Assembly (NCBI GenBank): GCA_034437515.1
Contig: DAOTTX010000407.1
Coordinates: 1 to 64,000 of the forward strand
Origin: DAOTTX01 sp034437515
GTDB lineage: Bacteria > Chloroflexota > Anaerolineae > Aggregatilineales > Phototrophicaceae
DNA length: 64,000 bases
Direction of reading: 5' to 3'
In this document: in pieces, positions 9,212 through 16,036 of the stretch
How positions within the stretch are numbered: the first letter of the stretch is position 1
Layout: every line of letters starts with the position of its first letter
Notes under the pieces: generated by a model
The model's database searches: none
What the model saw: only the letters and a program-made list of their open reading frames with translations
What the model was told of the DNA's origin: nothing
Translations under genes and position numbers: made by a program

Positions 9212-10276
9212 CTATTGATTGTTGGTGTAAAGGTCGCGGCCTTCGCCGAGAGTCTCTTCTTTTTGCAGCGGCTCTTGCGTGTCTTCCTCGTTTTCACGCG
9301 ATTGTGGTGTTTGACTGAACATCCCCGGTGGCTCCACATGCGTGGACTCACCGTCGCGCTGTTGGGCGTTCGGTGATGTGCGCGACTCTGATGAACCGAA
9401 GCCGTTGGGCGCGACGATGGTATCCTCGTCGTCATAGTCACCGGCGGAATTCAACTCGATGGTGACGGTATCGTCGAGGAATGCTGTTTCGCTAACCTCT
9501 TCGGCTTTGACGACGATTACACTGACGTTGTCACGTCCGCCACGTTTGTTGGTGAGGGCCACCATTTTCTCGCTTGCCTCACCCGGTTCGGGGTAATCCA
9601 TCACAATACGTGCGATCTCGTCTGGCTCGACGTGCAGCGTCAGTCCGTCGGAACATAACACTAACCGATCCTCGGAGCGCATCTGTTCGTAATAAACGTC
9701 GATCTCGACATCACGGGCCTGGCCTAGCGCACGGTAAAGCACATTTCGCATGGGGTGTTCTTCCGCTTCTTCCTCGCTAATGTGACCAGCGGCGACCAAT
9801 GCCTGCACGAAACTGTGGTCAGCGGTGATTTGTTCGATATGACCGTCTTCGCCATCAACCAGATAGGCGCGGCTGTCCCCGACATGACCGATGACAATGT
9901 GTGTGTTGCGAATGAAGGCCGCGGTGATGGTCGTGCCCATACCTTTGAGTTCGGGGTGGGCGCTGGCCTGGTCAATAATGTTTTCGTTGCCTTCGCGGAT
10001 GGCCTCTTTGAGATGTTCGATCAGCACATCCTGTGCCATCGTCTCATAGACCTGGGGCGTGCTATGATCGATGATGCCGGTCTGGATCGCTTCGATCACA
10101 ATGCGGCTGGCTTCCTCGCCGGCCACAGCTCCACCCATACCATCGGCGACCACCGCTAAAATCATGTGGTCTTTCTGTGCCCACAGATGGATGCTATCTT
10201 CATTGTTTTCTCGCACTTTACCTGTATCCGTGCGAGCGCTACCCCGAAGACGAATACCTTGTCCCGGATTGTACAT
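9212..10276 (-). CDS. PP2C-family serine/threonine protein phosphatase
   Basis: This cytosolic metal-dependent phosphatase reverses Ser/Thr phosphorylation, as Stp1/PrpC do. The PP2C motifs appear in order: NNED near residue 24, ADGMGG (44-49; metal-binding Asp), GTTITAAFI, GHVGDSRAYL, ITADHSFVQ, LCSDGLT and GGRDNVSVIVV. After the roughly 250-residue catalytic domain comes an acidic, Ser/Gln/Pro-rich tail of about 100 residues that is probably disordered. There is no membrane helix. The start is the ATG at 10276, preceded by AAGGAG with an eight-base gap; a GTG 21 bases upstream lacks such support. The usual Hanks-type kinase partner is not in the window, so its substrates are unknown. Confidence 0.92.
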   Translation of the reverse strand: MYNPGQGIRLRGSARTDTGKVRENNEDSIHLWAQKDHMILAVVADGMGGAVAGEEASRIVIEAIQTGIIDHSTPQVYETMAQDVLIEHLKEAIREGNENIIDQASAHPELKGMGTTITAAFIRNTHIVIGHVGDSRAYLVDGEDGHIEQITADHSFVQALVAAGHISEEEAEEHPMRNVLYRALGQARDVEIDVYYEQMRSEDRLVLCSDGLTLHVEPDEIARIVMDYPEPGEASEKMVALTNKRGGRDNVSVIVVKAEEVSETAFLDDTVTIELNSAGDYDDEDTIVAPNGFGSSESRTSPNAQQRDGESTHVEPPGMFSQTPQSRENEEDTQEPLQKEETLGEGRDLYTNNQ

Positions 10277-10422
10277 TCCCCGGACTCCTTGCAACACCGA
10301 TTTATTGTTATTCTACTCAAGTCACCAAGTGATGCAAGCTCATTACATGTTTGCAACACGTTTAACGACGTCCATTGTTAGCCCCAGCATTCATGGGGGA
10401 GTGTTTAATCAATACATTCCTT

Positions 10423-10452
10423 ATTATAGCCTTACTTTCTGTCTCGAATCAA
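10423..10452 (-). promoter_or_regulatory. Candidate sigma-70-type promoter for the PP2C gene
   Basis: On the minus strand, TTGATT (10452-10447) and TATAAT (10428-10423) are separated by 18 bases. This would give a leader of about 140 bases before the ATG at 10276. The match is by eye only. Confidence 0.4.
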
Positions 10453-10557
10453 CAATCTGATATTAAGATCAATATGATAGGCTAGGCTACAGTAAAGCGA
10501 GAGAAATTTCTAATTTCGACGAGAGCAACGGCTAATACTAAAGAGAGGACAAAACCT

Positions 10558-10977
10558 ATGAGTGAGATACTTAAAGGGAACTGTGAGCCTGTCAAACGGA
10601 ATGACGATCCGCTGACGCAAGAAGAAGTTGATTCGTTAAGGTCGCATGTCGAAGACTGGACCATTACGACGGTCGATGACGTGCCGCATCTGCACCGCGT
10701 CTTCGAGTTCCCGGATTTCAAGGAGGCGCTGCTGTTCACACAAAAGATCGGTGAGATAGCAGAAGAACAGAACCATCACCCACGCCTCACGACCGAATGG
10801 GGCAGCGTTGCCGTCGAATGGTGGACGAACGCTATCGGCGGATTGCACCGCAATGACTTTGTGATGGCGGTCAAGGTCGATGATTTGATGTCCCGTTGGG
10901 CGTTCGTCAGCGGCAAGCGGGACGCCGTTGATGAAGCATCTGATGAGTCTTTCCCTGCGAGTGACCCGCCCGGCTAG
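10558..10977 (+). CDS. phhB: Pterin-4a-carbinolamine dehydratase-like protein
   Basis: This protein should recycle the pterin cofactor of aromatic amino acid hydroxylases by dehydrating 4a-hydroxy-tetrahydropterin. Visible are the fold start (LTQEEVDSLRSHVEDW) and the active-site block EEQNHHPRLTTEW with His73 and His74, then EWWTNAIGGLHRNDF. In the rat/human enzyme a third catalytic His precedes the GGL motif; here that place is Asn91. A C-terminal tail with DEASDESFPASDPPG follows, a short motif seen at the ends of unrelated bacterial proteins. GAGAGGA precedes the ATG. Phenylalanine hydroxylase follows after 129 bases on the same strand, the classic phhA/phhB pairing. The family call is secure; full activity is less certain. 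Confidence 0.9.
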   Translation: MSEILKGNCEPVKRNDDPLTQEEVDSLRSHVEDWTITTVDDVPHLHRVFEFPDFKEALLFTQKIGEIAEEQNHHPRLTTEWGSVAVEWWTNAIGGLHRNDFVMAVKVDDLMSRWAFVSGKRDAVDEASDESFPASDPPG

Positions 10978-11106
10978 ACGAAAGCTTAGTGTTCTCTCTC
11001 AATATACAATTGAGATGATACATGCTAGACTCTCTACAAACAATCATTTATGCGCAGTCTCGTTACAGGGCTGCGCGGCACACATCAAAATAATTGGAGC
11101 TTTAAA

Positions 11107-11835
11107 ATGTCCGAGCGACCGTTTTTTACCTTCGATGAAACCGCCCACGAGACCTGGCGCATGTTGTGGGCACGCCAATGGCCCCGCGCCCAGAAATACG
11201 CGACACGCTACTGGTCAGAAGGCGTCGATAAGATCAACCTGACGCCCGACCGCATCCCCGACTTTGCAGAGATGAATCGAACCTTTCAAGATATGGTCGG
11301 TTGGGAATTGGTCAGTACACCGGTGCAATTTTCCGACGGTCAGGAGTGGTTCGAGCATCTTGCAGAGCGCAAGTTCTTGATTACAGAATACATCCGCGAG
11401 CAGGAAAACCTCGACTACACCCCTATGCCCGACATCTGGCACGACGCCTTTGGACATCTGCCGTTGATGACCCACCAACGCTACGCGGATTACGTGCAGA
11501 AATTTGCCGAACACGCCCTGCATTTCTCCAAAGAAGACCGTAAATCACTCGGTAGCCTGTGGTGGTATACCGTCGAGTTCGGCTTCATTCGTGAAGGCGA
11601 CCAATTCGGCGGCATCCGTGCCTTCGGTGCCGGGTTGATGTCGTCCTATGGTGAAATCGCAAAGGCGTTTTCCGATGACGTCGAAAAAATGCCGTACTCA
11701 CTCGAAGCGTTCGAGCAGATTGACCCCAGCCCGCGTGCGATGCACGAAAAGCTATTCATCCTCGAAGACTTTGACCAGCTAGAACAGTCGGTTGAGGATT
11801 GGGTCACGGCGCATCGTGAACTAATGCTGCCCTGA
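11107..11835 (+). CDS. phhA: Phenylalanine 4-monooxygenase (aromatic amino acid hydroxylase family)
   Basis: This is a non-heme iron, tetrahydropterin-dependent hydroxylase converting phenylalanine to tyrosine. The 242 residues cover only the catalytic domain, as is usual in bacteria. The family signature PDIWHDAFGHLPL places the iron ligands at His112 and His117. The third ligand is Glu157 in WWYTVEFGF. The ATG at 11107 follows TTGGAG; an in-frame ATG at 11050 would add 19 residues unlike the family. The upstream neighbour is the pterin dehydratase that recycles its cofactor. A tryptophan- or tyrosine-hydroxylating variant cannot be excluded from sequence alone, but phenylalanine is by far the usual bacterial substrate. 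Confidence 0.92.
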   Translation: MSERPFFTFDETAHETWRMLWARQWPRAQKYATRYWSEGVDKINLTPDRIPDFAEMNRTFQDMVGWELVSTPVQFSDGQEWFEHLAERKFLITEYIREQENLDYTPMPDIWHDAFGHLPLMTHQRYADYVQKFAEHALHFSKEDRKSLGSLWWYTVEFGFIREGDQFGGIRAFGAGLMSSYGEIAKAFSDDVEKMPYSLEAFEQIDPSPRAMHEKLFILEDFDQLEQSVEDWVTAHRELMLP

Positions 11836-11884
11836 GCGTGGGCCTCATCCCCGTCTTGCTATGGCGAGGGGCTGACCCCGCAGG

Positions 11885-13600
11885 TCAGACAGTCCGTGTT
11901 CGCAAAAAGCCGACCACCGACGCCCCCAGCGCCAATAGGAGCGTGATCGCGGAGATGCTCCCGCCGAGCAGCACCGCCTGTGAGCGGAAGCGCAGCACCA
12001 CCTGTTGTGCTGCGCCCGCGTCCAGCGGCACGCCGACCAACCCGGCGTACACATCGACGATTTCGACTTCTTCGCCGTTCACGGTCGCCTGCCAACCGGG
12101 ATACAACGGGATCGCCACTGTGAGCAGCGCCGCCGTCTCGGTGGAAACGGTTATCTCGAGGCGCTCCGGGGTGACCATCTCAAACGCGCTGACCTCGCTT
12201 ATCGCCGGGCGCTCACCGGGCAGGTTGAGCGGCTCCAACACCACGCCGAATTCACGGAGATCGACGTTTGGGTCTGCCATAAATTGCCGGGCGAAGGCCG
12301 GGTCACCCTGTGCGTGGATGGTCGCATAGACCAGATGCGCGAACGGGCGTGGGTTCTGCACCTCGAACACTTTGTATTCGTCGCCGGTCATGTTTTGCCC
12401 ATAGGCCAGCAGTTCGAGCGTGGCTTCCGGCGGTGGTTCTTCGATCATCGTCGCATAGCGTACCGCCATCACTTCCCACAGGCGATGCACGGGAATCTGA
12501 CGTAGTTCCTCCATAGAGCGTAAGAAGATCGGCCCGATGCCGTAAATATCGGGGATGCGCCAGTAGATACCATGCGCTTGCACACCCGCGCCGCCGTCCA
12601 CATGCCATTGGATGTCGCTGACATCGCTTACTTGCAACCGGTCGAGTTCGGCGGGTGCAGGGACGCGATTCTCCGGGGTGTCGGGGACGAAGTTGTCGGT
12701 GCGGGTGGTGATCGTGAACAGATCAACGACCAACAGCGCGACCAGCAGCGCCCCGGCGACCCATCCCCGGTGTGTGTTGAACACCCAGTAGACGAACAAC
12801 CCCGCCAGCAGCGTCACGAAGAGAAGGGTGCCGGTTTGCGTGGCATCCGTGAGCAAGGCGACCAGCAGCGCGGCAACGTTGACCGTGAGGAACCCGACCG
12901 CCAGCCAGCGGAAGGCGCGGGTGTCTTTCTCGTCGGCATCCTGCCACCACACCAGTTGATAGGCCGCCAGCACCGCCAGCGCGAACGAAACGATAAAGGA
13001 CATATGTTCCTGCAAGCGGAAAACGCTGACCCCCGGCACGAACACGTAGAAGAAATCATAGACGATGCTGTTGCGTCCCAGCGTCAGCAGCACACCGACC
13101 AGCCCGACCGCCCCCTCAGAAATTCGCCACCGGCGAGCGGCGCGGACGCAGTAGCGCCCCCAACGCCAGCAGCAACCCCGCCACACCGACATACAACGGC
13201 GACCACGCCCCATCGCGGTTGGGCTATAGGATGTGCGCCAATTCCGCGAAGGTGAATCCGTTGGATTTATCCGCGTAGTTGTATTGATCCACACGGAACG
13301 ACAGGCTGGTGAACTCGATTGACGGCATCAACTGCGCGGCGGGTACCACGCGGCGACCTGTAAATCCGCAGCGAACGGTTCCCCGCCGTAGTTATAGGGG
13401 TTCCACTGAGGGACGAGCTGCCCGTTATGGATGCGCTCGACCTGATAATCTGCATTGGAGAAGAACTGGACGGTAAAATCACCTTCGGCGAAGATCAAGC
13501 GGTCGCCTGTGTTCGGCGTCAGGATGCGCCAGAAGAACAGACCCCACAGTAATGTCAACACGGCGAGCGCGATTAAGTGTGATCGTGAGTGTGTCATCAT
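11885..13600 (-). pseudogene. Degraded YfhO-type multispanning membrane protein gene
   Basis: The N-terminal 85 residues or so read cleanly from an ATG at 13600 (a first helix, then FAEGDFTVQFF and WNPYNYGGEPFAADLQVAAWYPP). At about 13335 the frame breaks. The sequence resumes in another frame at LMPSIEFTSLSF, the point that in intact YfhO-like proteins lies several membrane helices later, so roughly 250 residues appear deleted. That frame meets TAG at 13224-13226 (HIL, stop, PNRDGAWSPLYVG) and a stop near 13120. A third frame then carries the rest to 11885, with more helices and an extracytoplasmic domain. YfhO proteins are linked to glycosylation of cell-wall polymers. The start overlaps the DUF554 gene as ATGA. 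Confidence 0.8.
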
Positions 13601-14382
13601 AGCGGGTAGACCTCGATCCCAAATAAGGACGCCAGCCCGACCAATGCAGGGGCGATCACCAGCGCCGGCAGGAAGTTCGCCACACGCGGCTGTTTGACGT
13701 CGAGCAGTACCAACGCCAACCCGATCAACACGATGCCGCCGGTCGCGGTCATCTCACGGATGGCGGGGGTGGTTTCTAGCGTTTCAACATCGCTCAACAC
13801 GTTGACGACGACCGCCCCCAGCAGCGCCAGCCCGCCCTGGAAGAAGAAGATGGTCAACACGCTGAACGTCACGCCGATCCCGAAACTGGCGGCGAAGGCC
13901 ATCCCGGCGAAGCCATCCAGCACACTTTTAATCACCAGCAAGTCAAAGCCGACCTGTAAGCCCATGCCGTCCTGCACCGAACCCAGTATGGTGAGCGGGC
14001 CGACGCAAAATACCAAACTGGCGGTCACGAAGCCAGTGATGAAGCGTTCACGCGGGTCGAGTTGTGGGGTGTCTTCGCTAGGGTTATCCACAGGGGGGAT
14101 TTTGTCATCGCCGCCGAAGCGGGCTTGCAGCCAACCGGCGAGGCGTTCGAGCTGGCGGTCAATACGTAGCAGTTCCCCGACAATCGCGCCGATGGCGATG
14201 CTCAACAGGGGAATGACCACATTGCCCGTTTCCCCGGCGTTGGCGATGCCGACGAATAACGTCACCAGGCCCAGCCCGGTCACGACCGATTCTCGCATCC
14301 GTGCGGGCAGGCGATTGCCGACCAGAATGCCAACCGTGCTGCCAACCAGCACGGTGATGATGTTTAAGAGGGTGCCGCCCAT
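13597..14382 (-). CDS. DUF554 integral membrane protein (YdfK-like)
   Basis: This 261-residue protein has about seven hydrophobic helices. The family's Gly-rich helix start is present (MGGTLLNIITVLVGSTVGILVGNRLP), as are the FVTASLVFCVGPLTILGS motif typical of DUF554 proteins and ...SVLDGFAGMAFAASFGIGV. A short hydrophilic loop rich in Asp and Pro lies after the third helix (near 95-115). DUF554 members are inner-membrane proteins of unproven function, sometimes suspected transporters. TGAGGA lies upstream of the ATG. The gene is the last intact member of a minus-strand run: two phosphoacceptor-domain proteins lie upstream, and the degraded YfhO gene overlaps its stop codon by four bases. Confidence 0.85.
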   Translation of the reverse strand: MGGTLLNIITVLVGSTVGILVGNRLPARMRESVVTGLGLVTLFVGIANAGETGNVVIPLLSIAIGAIVGELLRIDRQLERLAGWLQARFGGDDKIPPVDNPSEDTPQLDPRERFITGFVTASLVFCVGPLTILGSVQDGMGLQVGFDLLVIKSVLDGFAGMAFAASFGIGVTFSVLTIFFFQGGLALLGAVVVNVLSDVETLETTPAIREMTATGGIVLIGLALVLLDVKQPRVANFLPALVIAPALVGLASLFGIEVYPL

Positions 14383-14430
14383 CGGGTGATCCTCATGCCG
14401 TTCAAAGCATCCGAGGATAACCTAACTTGG

Positions 14431-14817
14431 CTAAGTTGTCGAACTGGTTTTTGCGAATTCTGCCAGCTTCTGGATGGCATCCCGCAGACCAGCGCCCAAC
14501 AGATTGATCTGCCGGTAGACCGCTGATTGTGATGGCGTCACCGGGCCGACCATCCCATCCGCGAGCAGTTCGCTGTAACCGATGACCGAGACTAACGGCG
14601 TGCGCCACTCATGCGTGATGCCGGAATAAGTCTGTCCATTTCGCATCTGTGTGATGATCTCGGCGTAACGGTTGGTCAGTTGGACGAAGTAGTGCGCGTT
14701 GCGCAAGATCACCAGCGAGAAATCACGTTGCTCTTCGTTTAACGGGCCGTGTGCGTCATCGAGGAGGCTTTCACACAGATCAATGACCTCCATCGCAGGG
14801 CTTGTAAAGGTTTTCAT
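14431..14817 (-). CDS. Stand-alone histidine-kinase phosphoacceptor (DHp-like) protein
   Basis: This is a 128-residue helical protein with the H-box THEWRTPLVSVIGYSELLADG, in which the His is the phosphoacceptor position of class I histidine kinases. The frame ends about 60 residues later, with no N, G1 or G2 boxes of the ATP-binding domain. The first 60 residues are helical and do not match PAS or HAMP domains. It starts five bases after the stop of a similar protein upstream and has GAAGG before its ATG, so the two are co-transcribed. It may accept phosphate from another kinase, or bind and block one as KipI- or Sda-like inhibitors do. This role is inference. The frame is intact, so decay is not obvious. 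Confidence 0.72.
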   Translation of the reverse strand: MKTFTSPAMEVIDLCESLLDDAHGPLNEEQRDFSLVILRNAHYFVQLTNRYAEIITQMRNGQTYSGITHEWRTPLVSVIGYSELLADGMVGPVTPSQSAVYRQINLLGAGLRDAIQKLAEFAKTSSTT

Positions 14818-14822
14818 AAATG

Positions 14823-15179
14823 CTAGACCTTCATCGCATTCGGGACATCGTAGATTGCGTCAATCGACCGGGAGAGCATCATCGTGCGTCCCTGCAAGTC
14901 TTCCATCCGGCAGCGCAGTTCGTTATCCGTCGTGAGCAACGTGAGCAACTGCGCATAACCGAGCATCACGTTAAGGGGTGTGCGTAAGTCGTGCAGCCAT
15001 TCGCGGCGTGCCGCTGGCTCGGCGTATTGGTCGGCTTGACCGATCAATGCCGTGACTCGTCCTAAACTGGTGGCGATCTCACCGATGATACGTTTGTGTT
15101 CAGCCACCAATGGATAATCGAACATCAACGCCTGGCATGTTGTCATTAATTCTGTGGTCACGCTGTCGTAGTCTTGCAT
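14823..15179 (-). CDS. Stand-alone histidine-kinase phosphoacceptor (DHp-like) protein, paralogue
   Basis: This 118-residue protein resembles its downstream neighbour. A helical lead-in is followed by the H-box REWLHDLRTPLNVMLGYAQLL and a further helix, with no catalytic ATPase domain. The ATG at 15179 follows GGGAG with a nine-base gap; a longer frame from 15212 lacks support. The two proteins differ clearly outside the H-box, so the duplication is old or they were recruited separately. Together they could form a heterodimeric four-helix bundle acting as a phosphotransfer hub. No response regulator or kinase is adjacent, the nearest being the hybrid kinase at 24 kb. Function unknown. Confidence 0.7.
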   Translation of the reverse strand: MQDYDSVTTELMTTCQALMFDYPLVAEHKRIIGEIATSLGRVTALIGQADQYAEPAARREWLHDLRTPLNVMLGYAQLLTLLTTDNELRCRMEDLQGRTMMLSRSIDAIYDVPNAMKV

Positions 15180-15279
15180 CACGCTTTTCTCCCTGCACAA
15201 CTTCGATGGCACTATGTCGTATTGGAACCTGAGGCTTTATGAAGCATATAGACTATTGTAAATCGAAATTGAAATTTAA

Positions 15280-15853
15280 TTATTGGGTTTTCGTAACTCT
15301 TTTGTTATGTTCTGACTTTAGTAACGAGCAGAAGTGCAGGTCGTGGTAACGGCCTTTCCAGAATCCCCGCTGCCGCAGGATGCCTTCTTCCACAAAGCCG
15401 TTCTTGAGCAGCACCCGCACCGATGCGTCATTGCCCACCACGACATCCGCTTCGATGCGGTTAAGCGCCATCGAGTCAAAGCCAAAGCCGACCATCCCCG
15501 CGACCGCTTCCGTCGCAAAGCCTCGTCCCCAGTGTTCTCGTGCTATGTCGTAACCAATTTCCCCACAGTTGTTATGACGCATCCAGGTGTTGTAACCGCA
15601 GGTGCCGATGAGCGTATCATCCCCCCCGGCGGGTGATGGCCCAGCGTAACCCTTGCTCCTTGCGGAAGCGATTGTCTAAAAAGTCCAACAGCCCATATGC
15701 TTCGCCGATCTCCTGAAAGGTGGTGACGTCGTTATACTTCGTTACCTCCGTGTCGGAAAAAAGTGCAAACAACGCGGGCGCGTCCTGGCGGGTGAGCGCC
15801 CGCAGGGTCAAACGTTTGGTGTAGAGTTTTGGGAAGTGGTCGAACTGGAACAT
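15280..15853 (-). pseudogene. GNAT acetyltransferase (RimJ/RimL-like) split by a frameshift in a G7 run
   Basis: The N-terminal part (MFQFDHFPKLYTKRLTLRAL and on to LRWAITRR) and the C-terminal part (GEIGYDIAREHWGRGFATEA, the acetyl-CoA-binding motif A region, and a typical NxASVRVLLKNGF) together form one complete protein of about 190 residues. They are in different frames. The break is at a run of seven C on the plus strand (15621-15627, G on the coding strand); removing one G restores R-G-D-D-T-L-I-G-T and a continuous reading frame. The start at 15853 has AGAGAGG upstream. Such proteins acetylate protein N-termini or small molecules. The break could be a sequencing error, a true pseudogene, or slippage at the run. 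Confidence 0.8.
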
Positions 15854-16036
15854 GGCAGGCCTCTCTTTAAATATACTTATCCCGCAAACGTAACTTATCC
15901 CGCAATTGTACGTTAAAACGCGCAATATCACTCATACGGAGGGCTGGCATAATACGGTGTCATCTGCAACACTCATGCTCCCTATAGCGTAATGTGTAAT
16001 AAAGAACTGAACGGAATAATATGATTTGAGGGATGA

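Noticed and set aside
8994..9218. A 74-codon plus-strand open frame
   Set aside because: It reads in the wrong frame through the decayed FGE-like gene; the family motifs are in the other frames.
12572..13255. A 227-codon plus-strand open frame
   Set aside because: It is antisense to the YfhO-type gene, rich in His, Gln and Arg, with no family features and no ribosome site. It reflects codon bias of the opposite strand.
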